Shown: in pieces, positions 1 through 8,503 of the stretch | Layout: every line of letters starts with the position of its first letter | Numbering within the stretch: the first letter of the stretch is position 1 | Assembly (NCBI GenBank): GCA_965249175.1 | Contig: OZ252227.1 | Span: forward strand, 1,798,001-1,862,000 | From: CAZYFH01 sp965249175 | GTDB lineage: Bacteria; Acidobacteriota; Vicinamibacteria; Vicinamibacterales; UBA8438 | Direction of reading: 5' to 3' | Length of the DNA stretch: 64,000 bases | Notes under the pieces: model-generated | What the model was told of the DNA's origin: nothing | What the model saw: the letters and a program-made list of their open reading frames with translations, nothing else | The model's database searches: none | Position numbers and translations under genes: made by a program

Positions 1-1031
1 TCACGCATCGCAATGCTTATATGAACGTGGTCGGGACGCTCGTCCATTGGCCGATGACGTGTGCCGACCGCTACCTGTGGACGCTTCCGATGTTCCACGC
101 CAACGGATGGACGTTCCCCTGGGTCGTGACTGCCGTTGGCGGGGCGCACGTCTGTCTGCGGCAGGTGGATCCGGCCATGGCGTTTCGCCTGATGCGTGAC
201 GAGTCGGTGACCCGGCTCTGTGCCGCGCCGACGGTCCTCATCATGCTGGCCAACGCGCCCGCGGACCAGCGCGGAGAGATTCGTGCCGGCGTTCGGGTCA
301 TGACCGCCGGCGCGCCGCCGGCTGCCGCGACCATCCAGCGGATCGAGGGCGAGTTCGGCTGGGACCTGCTCCACGTCTATGGCCTCACCGAGACCGCCCC
401 GTTCATCACCGTCTGCGAGCCGCGACCGGAGCATCGCGAGCAAGGCCCGGTCGAGCGGGCCACGATCAAAGCGCGGCAGGGCGTCGAGCTGATCACCTCG
501 GGCGAGCTGCGCGTGGTCGATGAAGACGGACACGAAGTCCCCCGCGACGCGCAGACCCTTGGCGAGATCGTCGTTCGAGGCAACGTCGTGATGCAGGGGT
601 ATTACGACGATCCCGATGCGACCGCCGAGGCGATGCGTGACGGGTGGTTCCATAGCGGCGATGCAGCGGTCGTGCACCCGGACGGCTACGTCGAGATCCG
701 GGACCGCTTCAAGGACGTCATCATCAGCGGCGGCGAGAACATTTCGTCGGTCGAAGTCGAGGGCGTGCTGATGCGACATCCGGGCGTGCGCGAGATCGCC
801 GTAGTCGGCATACCGGACGAGAAATGGGGCGAGACGCCGCACGGCTTCGTCGTCCGGAACGAGGCGGCGTCGGCCACCGAGGCCGATCTGATTGCGTTCG
901 CGCGTGAGCACCTCGCGAACTTCAAGGCCCCCCGCAAGATCGCGTTCGTCGACGAGCTGCCGAAGACCGCGACCGGGAAGATCCAGAAATACGTGCTCCG
1001 GCGTGGACATAGCGCCATCGCGAAGCAGTAG
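1..1031 (+). CDS. Acyl-CoA synthetase (AMP-dependent ligase), 3' part
   Basis: Activates a carboxylic acid to its acyl-CoA through an acyl-adenylate. The frame is open from the first complete codon at position 3, and the N-terminal part including the P-loop lies outside the window. The first residues, THRNAYMN, match the segment just after the P-loop in this superfamily. Visible motifs in order are YGLTET (A5), SGD, DRFKD and SGGENIS (A7/A8 hinge), and PKTATGKIQK with the C-terminal catalytic lysine (A10). The closest type appears to be medium/long-chain fatty acyl-CoA ligases; the substrate cannot be read from sequence. The next gene starts about 50 bases downstream on the same strand. Confidence 0.9.
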   Translation, partial: THRNAYMNVVGTLVHWPMTCADRYLWTLPMFHANGWTFPWVVTAVGGAHVCLRQVDPAMAFRLMRDESVTRLCAAPTVLIMLANAPADQRGEIRAGVRVMTAGAPPAAATIQRIEGEFGWDLLHVYGLTETAPFITVCEPRPEHREQGPVERATIKARQGVELITSGELRVVDEDGHEVPRDAQTLGEIVVRGNVVMQGYYDDPDATAEAMRDGWFHSGDAAVVHPDGYVEIRDRFKDVIISGGENISSVEVEGVLMRHPGVREIAVVGIPDEKWGETPHGFVVRNEAASATEADLIAFAREHLANFKAPRKIAFVDELPKTATGKIQKYVLRRGHSAIAKQ

Positions 1032-1083
1032 GGCGAGGCTCGCGCGAGGAGACCGCTGACCCGTGAGGCACCAGGAGAGAACG

Positions 1084-3240
1084 ATGCGAACAGTGGCTCG
1101 AGTGGCGGCCGTCGTCGGTGCTGTTGCGCTCGTTGGCGGTCTGCCGGCTTGCATCTCGGGCGATGCCGCTGACGACGCGTTCGGGATCACGGCACTGTCG
1201 AGCCGGCCCGACATGGTCACCGGTGGGGCCGCGCTCGTCGCCGTCGACGCCCCGGCCGGCGTATCGCTATCCGATGTGCGAGTGACGGCGAACGGCGCCG
1301 ACGTGACCGCGATGTTTCGCGGTGACGATAGGCACCGTCGCCTCACCGGTCTCGTTGACGGGCTCGCGGCCGGTCGGAACGAGGTAACCGTGTCCCATAC
1401 CGACACGGCTTCCGTGGCGACGGTGACGCTCATCAATCACCCGATCGAGGGGCCGGTCTTCTCAGGACCGCACGAGCAGCCTTTCATCTGCGAGACCGAG
1501 GCGTTCGCGCTCCCATCTGGTGACACACTCGGACCGCCGCTCGATGAACACTGCTCGGTGGCGCGGCGTGTCGACTACGTCTACCGATCGAGCGACGACG
1601 GTCAGCTCAAGCCACTAGGCGACTCCGGCGCCGAGCCGCGTGATCTGTCCCACACGACGACTCTCAACGGGGAAGAAGTCCCGTATGTGGTGCGCATCGA
1701 GACCGGGACCATCAATCGAGCCGTCTATCAGATTGCGCTGTTGCACGTACCCGGAACGGATCCGGCGCCCGATCCGTGGCACGCGTCGCCCGGATGGAAC
1801 GGCCGTCTCATCTATACATTTGGTGGGGGATGCGTCAACGGATGGTATCGACAAGGCGCGCGCACCGGCGGGGTCACCGATGATGTGATGCTGCGGCAGG
1901 GCTACGCGGTCGCGTCGGCGACACTCAATGTCTACGGCAACAACTGCAACGACATTCTTGCCGCCGAGACGATGATGATGGTGAAGGAGCGCTTCATCGA
2001 AGCCTATGGTCCGCCGCGCTACACGATCGGCTGGGGGTGCTCTGGCGGGTCATATCAGAACCACCAGATCGCCGACAACTACCCCGGCTTGCTGGACGGC
2101 ATCATTCCCGGCTGCAGCTTCCCGGACGTCACCTCGGGCACGATCCCGATGGTCACCGACGCACGGTTGCTGCTGCGCTACTTCGACACGACTGATGTCG
2201 GGTTCACACCCGAGGAGCAGCGCGCCACAGCCGGCTTCCTTAGGCTGGCCACGATGCCCAACGTCGCGCGGAACGCCGGACGCATCGCGATGGAGTTTTG
2301 TCCGGATGTGCTGCCCGAGGCGCTTCGCTACCATCCGTCGGACAATCCTGGCGGCGCCCGATGCGACGTGTACGATCACTACGTCAACGTCTTCGGCCGC
2401 GACCCGGCCACGGGATTCGCCCGCCGGCCGCTCGACAACGTCGGGGTGCAATACGGGTTGCATGCGCTCAACGACGGTGCCATCACCACGACGCAGTTCC
2501 TCCATCTCAACGAGAAGATCGGTGGCTATGACGACGACGGCGACTTCCGGTCGGAGCGGACCGTCGCCGACGTGGACGCCGCGCGGCTGGCCTACGAGAC
2601 CGGACGCGTGACCAGCGGCGGGGGCGGGCTCGCCGAGACGCCGATCATCGACTACCGGGGCTACAGCGACGATCGCGAGAACGGCGACGTCCACGTGCGT
2701 TACCAGTCGTTCTCGATCCGTGAGCGGCTCCTGGCCGCGAATGGTCGTGCAGATAATCACATCATGCTGGTCGAGGACGATCGTCACGGGCTGTATAGCA
2801 GCCAGAGCCCAGTCTTGAGCAACGCGTTGTCACAGATGGACGCCTGGCTCGGGGCGCTCGCCGCGGATACCTCCGACGATCCGCGCATCGACAAGGTCAT
2901 GCGCGCCAAGCCGCCCGATCTGGTCGACGCCTGCTGGTCGCGCGATGACGAGCCGGTCAAGATCGCCGAGGCGCAGCTGCGCGGAGCCGGGCAATGCGAC
3001 GCGCTGTATCCGTCGCCCCCCGCGCCACGTGAGGTGGCCGGCGCCCCGCTCGCGAGTCACATCGTCAAATGCCAGCTCAAGCCGGTCGACGCCTCCGACT
3101 ACCACGTGACCTTCACCGACGCCGAGGTGGAACGCGTCGGTCACATCTTTGCTGACGGCGTCTGCGACTGGTCGACAGCAGGGGTCGGTCAGACGGAGTT
3201 GAGGGGGAGCTGGCTGACGTTCGGGGCTGCCGACGAGTAG
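1084..3240 (+). CDS. DUF6351 family lipoprotein, probable alpha/beta hydrolase
   Basis: Resembles the DUF6351 family of exported proteins. I chose the ATG at 1084, not the in-frame GTG at 1063, because GGAGAG lies just upstream and the N-terminus is then a clean lipoprotein signal: a short basic start, hydrophobic core and lipobox LPAC with Cys23. A Gly-rich segment (GGGCVNGWYRQG) and a GCSGGSYQNH nucleophile-elbow-like motif suggest a serine alpha/beta hydrolase related to tannase/feruloyl esterases. RHGLYSS near residue 580 could supply the catalytic His. The hydrolase role is inferred and the substrate is unknown. It is about 718 residues long and stands alone, convergent with the next gene. 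Confidence 0.8.
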   Translation: MRTVARVAAVVGAVALVGGLPACISGDAADDAFGITALSSRPDMVTGGAALVAVDAPAGVSLSDVRVTANGADVTAMFRGDDRHRRLTGLVDGLAAGRNEVTVSHTDTASVATVTLINHPIEGPVFSGPHEQPFICETEAFALPSGDTLGPPLDEHCSVARRVDYVYRSSDDGQLKPLGDSGAEPRDLSHTTTLNGEEVPYVVRIETGTINRAVYQIALLHVPGTDPAPDPWHASPGWNGRLIYTFGGGCVNGWYRQGARTGGVTDDVMLRQGYAVASATLNVYGNNCNDILAAETMMMVKERFIEAYGPPRYTIGWGCSGGSYQNHQIADNYPGLLDGIIPGCSFPDVTSGTIPMVTDARLLLRYFDTTDVGFTPEEQRATAGFLRLATMPNVARNAGRIAMEFCPDVLPEALRYHPSDNPGGARCDVYDHYVNVFGRDPATGFARRPLDNVGVQYGLHALNDGAITTTQFLHLNEKIGGYDDDGDFRSERTVADVDAARLAYETGRVTSGGGGLAETPIIDYRGYSDDRENGDVHVRYQSFSIRERLLAANGRADNHIMLVEDDRHGLYSSQSPVLSNALSQMDAWLGALAADTSDDPRIDKVMRAKPPDLVDACWSRDDEPVKIAEAQLRGAGQCDALYPSPPAPREVAGAPLASHIVKCQLKPVDASDYHVTFTDAEVERVGHIFADGVCDWSTAGVGQTELRGSWLTFGAADE

Positions 3241-3295
3241 GAGCTCGAGCTTCGCTCGGCCGACCGCTGACGCGCGCGGCTCAGTACAGCGGGCT

Positions 3296-4150
3296 CTACG
3301 TCGCGAGTTGGTCTTCTCTGTAGACATTGAAATCGACATGGTCTACTCGAATTGCGAGCACGACAAACACGACGAGTGCCTGCAAGTACAGGCTCGAGAA
3401 CGTATCGGTATGATGACGTAAGCCGAACAGAGCGAGCCCGAAATGCACGGCGAGAATCGTGGTCGCCGCGATGCTCGTCACAGCGAGTATTCTGACGATG
3501 AGCCCCATCTCCCGTCGTCGGTCTTGGTACGCCTGGTGCGGGTCCACCTTCTTGCCATACAGGCTCCGGAACGCGAATCCCGCGAAGAAGAGGTTGCCCG
3601 CAGTTATGACCGCGACATTCCAGTATCCAGCGAACCCCGAAAACGGGTCTTGTCGGATATAGAGCACGAGCAGGACGAAGGCGACGTAGGTCGCAACCGC
3701 CGCGCCGATGAGCGTAGGTGAGATGAAGTCGAGCAAGCGACGCGGGCGCAGTTCCGCTATTCGCGTAGTACGTGAATCGGCCCTTCTCATGAGCTTGTAG
3801 TAGTTGAGCATCGCCTGCGTCAAGAGCAGGCCCGGGGACATCTGGAGAAAGAAATAGAGCGTGAGGACGGATTGCGTGTCCCAACTGAGCAGTTCATCAC
3901 CGCCTGAATAGATTCCCGACAGCAACAACCCAACGCCACATATGAGCGCGAAGATGTTCAGGTTCCGGTACTGACGTTGCGTCCGCGCGAGGGCGTCCAT
4001 CGACACCGGATAGAGCTTTGGATACGTCTCTGGCGGATAGGTCTCGACCACATATCTGAGACGGCCCAGCACTCTTCTGGGGAGGTAGAACGAGAGAAGC
4101 AGAATCTGACTCGAAAACGCCAGGTAAAACCACAAGACATGCTCTGGCAT
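3296..4150 (-). CDS. Integral membrane protein of unknown function, co-operonic with two GntR regulators
   Basis: A 284-residue protein with about six hydrophobic segments (near residues 4-22, 65-82, 92-112, 138-160, 170-188 and 212-265, the last probably two helices). I recognise no family. It has no ABC ATPase or enzyme motif. Start ATG at 4150 has GGGAG about seven bases upstream. It lies 10 bases behind a YtrA-like GntR gene, itself overlapping a second one, so the three genes look like one transcript. By analogy with YtrA-type regulators, which usually control the adjacent membrane system, this is the likely regulated product. Confidence 0.7.
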   Translation of the reverse strand: MPEHVLWFYLAFSSQILLLSFYLPRRVLGRLRYVVETYPPETYPKLYPVSMDALARTQRQYRNLNIFALICGVGLLLSGIYSGGDELLSWDTQSVLTLYFFLQMSPGLLLTQAMLNYYKLMRRADSRTTRIAELRPRRLLDFISPTLIGAAVATYVAFVLLVLYIRQDPFSGFAGYWNVAVITAGNLFFAGFAFRSLYGKKVDPHQAYQDRRREMGLIVRILAVTSIAATTILAVHFGLALFGLRHHTDTFSSLYLQALVVFVVLAIRVDHVDFNVYREDQLAT

Positions 4151-4160
4151 GTGTATCTCC

Positions 4161-4541
4161 CTAGACGCCGCGACGGCTCATCACATCGGCGAACGCAATC
4201 CGGATCTCGGAGTCCGTGACCCCCGATTCCCTGAACGCCGCGACGGTCTCCCGCAGCCTCATCAACACCCACGTGTTCAGATCGACCGTGCTGTTCGCCC
4301 TGGCTTCCGGATGAATGAATGTGCCTCGATAGCCTCTCGTCTGGATGACTGAATCACGCTCCAACAGCCGATAGGCTTTCGCGACTGTCTTGTTGTTGAG
4401 CTCGAGGTCGTTTGCCAGCTGTCGGATAGACGGCAAGGACTCCCCGGGGGTCAAGTCACCGGAGAGCACCGCCCCCTTGATCTGTGCGATCACCTGGGCG
4501 AACAGGGGCACGGCATCGTCGATGTCGATGGCTATCTCCAT
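4161..4541 (-). CDS. GntR family regulator, YtrA-like (copy 2)
   Basis: A 126-residue winged-helix repressor. The DNA-binding domain covers about residues 10-75, with the GntR signature LPSIRQLANDLELNNKTV and the wing GYRGTFIH. The short C-terminal tail of about 45 residues is typical of the YtrA subfamily, which dimerises through one or two helices and lacks a large effector domain. The start overlaps the end of the upstream GntR gene by 10 bases and the stop is 10 bases before the membrane protein gene, implying translational coupling. It is clearly a paralogue of the neighbouring regulator (LPSIRQLANDLEL is identical in both). Confidence 0.88.
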   Translation of the reverse strand: MEIAIDIDDAVPLFAQVIAQIKGAVLSGDLTPGESLPSIRQLANDLELNNKTVAKAYRLLERDSVIQTRGYRGTFIHPEARANSTVDLNTWVLMRLRETVAAFRESGVTDSEIRIAFADVMSRRGV

Positions 4542-4924
4542 GATGATTCGGCGTTTCCTACAGCGGCACTTTCACCACGGGCTGCCTGGCATCTCGTGCC
4601 CTGCATCCAGTTCAGGAGCGATCGGGGCCAACCGGAATCGGCGCCGTGTTGGAGGATGCGTTCGAGCTGCGCGGGATGAACGGATATGCGGCCACCCGTG
4701 GTCTGAATGACTGCGTCACGCTCCAACGCGCGATAGGCCATCGTCACCGTCCGATTGTCGAGTTCGAGATCGTTCGCGAGCTGACGGATTGAGGGAAGGG
4801 CGTCCCCCGGCCACATCTTGTCGCGGAGGACGGCCCTTGTGATCTGCGCAATCAGTTCAGCAGACGCATCGCTCGAATCGTTGATGTCGATGACTATTGT
4901 CCTGGTAGATGTGTATGTACCCAT
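4532..4924 (-). CDS. GntR family regulator, YtrA-like (copy 1)
   Basis: A 130-residue paralogue of the next gene. The wHTH lies at about residues 12-80, with LPSIRQLANDLELDNRTV. The C-terminal tail differs from the partner and is rich in Ala, Gly and Arg. It is the first gene of the minus-strand operon. The ATG at 4924 sits inside the inverted repeat GTACCC-N10-GGGTAC, and TTATAT lies directly upstream on the coding strand, so the promoter almost touches the start codon. This suggests autorepression, with a very short leader or a later start. Having two tandem small GntR proteins may allow heterodimers (inference). Confidence 0.85.
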   Translation of the reverse strand: MGTYTSTRTIVIDINDSSDASAELIAQITRAVLRDKMWPGDALPSIRQLANDLELDNRTVTMAYRALERDAVIQTTGGRISVHPAQLERILQHGADSGWPRSLLNWMQGTRCQAARGESAAVGNAESSWR

Positions 4925-4938
4925 TGATATAAGGGTAC
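4917..4938. promoter_or_regulatory. Inverted repeat GTACCC-N10-GGGTAC at the GntR operon start
   Basis: Perfect 6-bp arms at 4917-4922 and 4933-4938 flank an AT-rich 10-bp spacer that contains the start codon and a TTATAT box of the minus-strand operon. Position and symmetry fit a GntR/YtrA autoregulatory operator. No binding data are available. Confidence 0.5.
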
Positions 4939-5008
4939 AACTGGACTACTGAGAAAGCAAGTGCATGACCGCTTCTTCCCAGAAGGTTAAGTGGATACTC
5001 GCTTTCGT

Positions 5009-5040
5009 GTAGATAAAGATTTATATATACTTTTATCTAC
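5009..5040. promoter_or_regulatory. AT-rich 9-bp inverted repeat, likely operator/promoter of the padR gene
   Basis: GTAGATAAA (5009-5017) and TTTATCTAC (5032-5040) form a perfect palindrome with a 14-bp spacer. The spacer contains TATACT at 5026-5031, a good -10 hexamer for the rightward gene starting at 5062. The local AT content is far above the surrounding DNA. A repressor bound here would block the promoter. PadR autoregulation is the likeliest explanation, though a GntR protein from the divergent operon could also bind. Confidence 0.6.
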
Positions 5041-5061
5041 AGTCGATCAATTGGCAGCCCC

Positions 5062-5667
5062 ATGAGCCTCGATCACATTCTGCTCGGCATGCTGCGGCGT
5101 CCCTTGACCGGCTATGACCTCGGGAGGGAATTCGCCGAGAGCGCACGGCACTTCTGGTTCGCCGAGAAGAGCCAGATCTATCCGGCGATGAAGCGCATGC
5201 GAAAGCGGAGGTGGCTCAAGACCTGGGAGGAGCCATCCGAGCGTGGTCCGCGCCGCAAGGTTCACCAGACGACAGAGGAGGGAAAGGCCGAGCTCCGTCG
5301 GTGGTTGAGAGACGGTCCCCACATCGGTACCGAGCGGCTCGCGTTCGTGGCGCAGACCTTCTTCCTGGGCGATCTCAAGAGCTGCGAAGAGTCGGTCGGC
5401 ACCGTCGGAAAGATGCGAGCCATGTGGGAGACCAAGCTCTCCTACCTGGTGTACCAAGAGGGTCTTATCCGCGAAGAGTATGGCGACGTCTCATCGATGG
5501 ATATCGACGGCGTGCATTACCATGCGGCGCTCCGTCTTGGGTTGCGCACGCTGCGGGCGAGGATCGCATGGGCGGACGAAACGATGAAGGTATTGGGAGC
5601 GCGGGTCGAGGCCGAGGCGCAACCCGCTGTCGCGGCCGGATCCGACGCCACCGGAAGGGATGCGTGA
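5062..5667 (+). CDS. PadR family transcriptional regulator
   Basis: A 201-residue PadR-type winged-helix regulator. The N-terminal domain (residues 1-75) starts with LDHILLGMLRRPLTGYDLGR and includes SQIYPAMKRMRKRRWL, the PadR DNA-recognition region. The C-terminal helical part (about 90-180) matches the antiparallel dimerisation arm seen in longer PadR proteins. The ribosome site is weak, but the next upstream in-frame option is not better. It is divergent from the GntR operon and overlain by a 9-bp inverted repeat. The downstream membrane-protein gene starts three bases after its stop and is probably its target. Confidence 0.88.
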   Translation: MSLDHILLGMLRRPLTGYDLGREFAESARHFWFAEKSQIYPAMKRMRKRRWLKTWEEPSERGPRRKVHQTTEEGKAELRRWLRDGPHIGTERLAFVAQTFFLGDLKSCEESVGTVGKMRAMWETKLSYLVYQEGLIREEYGDVSSMDIDGVHYHAALRLGLRTLRARIAWADETMKVLGARVEAEAQPAVAAGSDATGRDA

Positions 5668-5670
5668 GCC

Positions 5671-6426
5671 GTGGATGTGTTGCTCAACGGCGCCCGATGG
5701 ATCCACATCGTGCTCGGGTTCGTGGGGTTGGCGGCCTGGTGGGTGCCGATCCTCACCAAGAAGGGGGAACAGCGACACAAAACGTTTGGAATGGTTTTCG
5801 CCCTTTCGGCCTATGTCGTCGCCGGCACGGCGATGCTCACGCCGCCGCTGCACATCGGTCGGGCCCTGGCCTCCGGTGCGTCACTGACGGACGATCCGGA
5901 GAACTTTGGCTTCCTCCTCTTTCTGTTCTATCTAGGAACGGTCACTCTTGCGTTGACGCGGCATGCCGTGCAGACGATTCGCACCCGTCGCGATCCGGAT
6001 GCGATCCGTACTCCCGGACACGTTGTGATCGGGGTGATCCCAGCGCTGGGAAGTCTGTGCGTCGTCATCTGGGCCATCGCCTTCTGGTCGGACCTCTCGA
6101 TCGTCATGCTCGCGCTCTCGCCCCTTGGATTCTTCGTCGCTCATGACGTTCTGACCTACGTCTACCGGCGATCCCCCGAGGCGCGCGCTTGGTTCTACGC
6201 CCACATGGGGGCCATGTTGGGAGCTGGGATCGCCTTCCATACGGCGTTCCTGGTCTTCGGGTCTCGAATCGTCATCAGTCTCGACGTCTTTGGCCCCTTC
6301 AACTGGGTCCCCTGGGTGCTGCCGGGAATCGTCGGGACTATTGGTGGCCGTATCTGGGAAACGAAGTACCGGCGCAAGTTCGGAGACCTCGACGCGCCTG
6401 GAAGCGAAGCGGGCGCACAGGCGTAA
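5671..6426 (+). CDS. DUF2306-like membrane protein
   Basis: A 251-residue membrane protein with about seven hydrophobic helices. The N-terminal pattern IHIVLGFVGLAAWWVP followed by KKGEQRHKTFGMVFA fits DUF2306-like proteins, in which a lysine-glycine-x-x-H-R/K motif follows the first helix. The start is GTG at 5671, three bases after padR, with GGAAGG upstream. It is co-transcribed with the PadR regulator. Its function is unknown. Confidence 0.72.
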   Translation: MDVLLNGARWIHIVLGFVGLAAWWVPILTKKGEQRHKTFGMVFALSAYVVAGTAMLTPPLHIGRALASGASLTDDPENFGFLLFLFYLGTVTLALTRHAVQTIRTRRDPDAIRTPGHVVIGVIPALGSLCVVIWAIAFWSDLSIVMLALSPLGFFVAHDVLTYVYRRSPEARAWFYAHMGAMLGAGIAFHTAFLVFGSRIVISLDVFGPFNWVPWVLPGIVGTIGGRIWETKYRRKFGDLDAPGSEAGAQA

Positions 6427-6465
6427 GATCGTTCTGGACCAATGAGTACATACGAGGACGATCTT
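6425..6465. terminator. Inverted repeat between convergent genes
   Basis: AAGATCGT (6425-6432) and ACGATCTT (6458-6465) are perfect 8-bp arms separated by 25 bases, at the stop of the DUF2306-like gene and before the end of the convergent MFS gene. It could form a long stem-loop in either transcript. No T-tract follows, so terminator status is uncertain. Confidence 0.3.
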
Positions 6466-6508
6466 CCGCGGTGGACGAACCCCCATCCAGCGCGCGGGGC
6501 GCTCGCTG

Positions 6509-7739
6509 CTACGCGGCCGCTTCCGCCTCGGTGGCAGGCGCGGCCGTTGGCGACCGGCGGGAGGTAAAGAAGAGCGCGAACAGCACCAGGACTAGCGCGG
6601 CCCACGCGGCGGGCACCAGCCAGATCCGATCCCACGCGTGAGCGCCCGGGCTGCCAACGGTCTGGTAGAGGTCGACGACCCGCCCTGACAGCAGCGAGCC
6701 GATGAACATCCCGACGCCAAGCGTCGCGAACGCGATGAATCCCTGCGCCGCCGCGCGGAGGTCTGGTGGGGCCTTCGTGTCGACGTAGATCTGGCCCGTG
6801 ACGAAGAAGAAGTCGTAGCAGATTCCGTGGAGCAGGATTCCCGCGTAGAGCATCCAGACGCCCGCGCTTGGGTCGCCACCGGCAAAGAGCAGGTAGCGCG
6901 CCGTCCATGCGACCATGCCGACGAGCAGCAGCGTCTTGACCCCGAAGCGGGCGAAGCACCAGGGCAACGCCAGCATGAACGCGATCTCGGACATCTGGCC
7001 GAGCGTCATCTTGCCGGCCGCGTTGTCGACACCGATCTCGTTGAGGAACGGATTGGCGAAGGTGTAGTAGAACTGCAGCGGCACGCAGACTAGAACCGAC
7101 CCGACCACGAACACCGCGAACGAGCGGTCGCGCATCAGACGCAGCGCATCGAGCCCGAGCACGTCGCGGGCGGTCACCCGCGACGCGGTGCGCGGGCGGC
7201 GTGTGCGGCAGCGCCAGGCAGAAAACCGCCAGCAGCAGGGATGCGACGCCCGCGATCTGCATCGGTCGGGCTGTCGCTTCGAATTGGAGAAATCCGACGG
7301 CCAGACCGGACACGATCCAGCCGATGGTGCCGAATACCCGGATGGCCGGGAACTGTCGCCCAGGGTTTGACATCTGGCGGAACGAGATCGAGTTCGTCAG
7401 CGCGAGTGTCGGCATGTAACAGAGCGCGTAGAGCAGGAGCACGACGTAGAAGGCACCGAACGATCGTTGGGTCGACGCGGCGAGCAGCACGAGCCCGCCC
7501 ACCGCGTGCAGCGCGGCCAGGATGCGCTCCGTCGGGAAGTATCGATCGGCCACCATGCCGACGAAGAAGGGCGAGACCATTGCCGCGACCGCCGTCGTAC
7601 CGAAGGCCAGCCCGATCTGCTGACCGGGAAACTCGAGCGCGGTGCCGAGATAGGTGCCGAGCGGCACGGACCATGCCCCCCAGACGAAGTACTGGAGAAA
7701 CATCATGAGGGAGAGCTTGAGTCGCGTCGAGGAAGGCAT
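6509..7739 (-). pseudogene. MFS transporter (nucleoside:H+ symporter-like), interrupted by a frameshift
   Basis: The two halves of one 12-helix MFS protein lie in different frames. Residues from 7739 (LMMFLQYFVWGAWSVPLGTY) down to about 7195 (CLALPHTPPA) hold helices 1-6. The second half begins at about 7190 (TASRVTARDVLGLDALRLM) and runs to 6509. The first segment resembles NupG/NHS-type permeases. Passing between frames needs one base removed, and the nearest candidate is the CCGCCCGCG stretch at about 7190-7203. Elsewhere both halves look fully conserved. Either a recent inactivation or a one-base read error fits. It is last in an apparent operon after a Tat TIM-barrel protein and a DUF1080 protein, suggesting uptake of a sugar or nucleoside-like substrate. 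Confidence 0.8.
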
Positions 7740-7793
7740 GCGCTGAGGCCTACACCTAAGACGGCGGTCGGTTCGGAACCCGACAGCCGACGC

Positions 7794-8486
7794 CTACTCG
7801 ATGGTCCGTACTCTGATATTCCGAAACCACACGGGGTCGCCGTGGTCCTGAATGGCCAGGTGCCCGTTCGACACCGTGCCGTAGTGGGGGAGGTCGGCGA
7901 ATTTGCTCGCGGCGACGCGGGCCTTCCAGTCCGAGTTGCCGCGCTCGTAGACGAGCAACTGCACGCCGTTCATCCAGTGTTCGACACGGTTGCCGTCGAC
8001 GATGAGCCTCGCCTCGTTCCACTCACCCACGGGCCGCGTGACGTCGCGTACGGGTGGGTGGACGGCGTAGTTGCTGCCGGCGGATGTGATCGGCTGCTGT
8101 CCGTCGCGGTGTCCGGCATTGTGGAGGAGCTGGAACTCCGGGCCACTGTGCCAGACCGCGTCACCGTCCTCGGACACGCCGAAGAAGATGCCGCTGTTGC
8201 CGCCGCGCTCCACCTTCCAGTCGAACTGCAGCTCGAAGCTCTCGAATCGGTCGACGGTGATGATGTCGCCGGCTGGCCCGACGCGCGCGAGCGTGCCATC
8301 GACGACCTGCCAGCCGTCTGGGAGGTCCGGGCGCCGGTACCCACGCCACGCGGCGGCCGACGTTCCGTCGAACAACGCACGCCAGCCCGCTCCGTCGCTC
8401 GTGGTCTGGCCGGTCACGTCTACCCGCCAACCTCCCAGCGTCGCGACGACCAACGTCGCGGCAACAATGACAGTCGTCCGTCGCAT
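7794..8486 (-). CDS. DUF1080 (3-keto-disaccharide hydrolase-like) exported protein
   Basis: A 230-residue exported protein. Start ATG at 8486 gives a basic N-terminus and signal peptide (MRRTTVIVAATLVVATLGGW); upstream codons in the frame are not signal-like. The body is a concanavalin-like DUF1080 domain: WRALFDGTSAAAWRGY, GNSGIFFG, GPEFQLLHNAGH, GEWNEARLIVDGNRVEHWMNG and a terminal WFRNIRVR. Members act on 3-keto-glycosides or related sugars outside the cytoplasm. It lies 17 bases after a Tat-exported sugar isomerase-like gene and before an MFS gene, suggesting periplasmic processing of a modified sugar followed by uptake. Confidence 0.88.
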   Translation of the reverse strand: MRRTTVIVAATLVVATLGGWRVDVTGQTTSDGAGWRALFDGTSAAAWRGYRRPDLPDGWQVVDGTLARVGPAGDIITVDRFESFELQFDWKVERGGNSGIFFGVSEDGDAVWHSGPEFQLLHNAGHRDGQQPITSAGSNYAVHPPVRDVTRPVGEWNEARLIVDGNRVEHWMNGVQLLVYERGNSDWKARVAASKFADLPHYGTVSNGHLAIQDHGDPVWFRNIRVRTIE

Positions 8487-8503
8487 GCCTGTGTCTCGCA
8501 CTC

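Noticed and set aside
1063..1083. Earlier GTG start of the DUF6351 gene
   Set aside because: It would add seven charged residues before a clean lipoprotein signal, and the ribosome site lies downstream of it.
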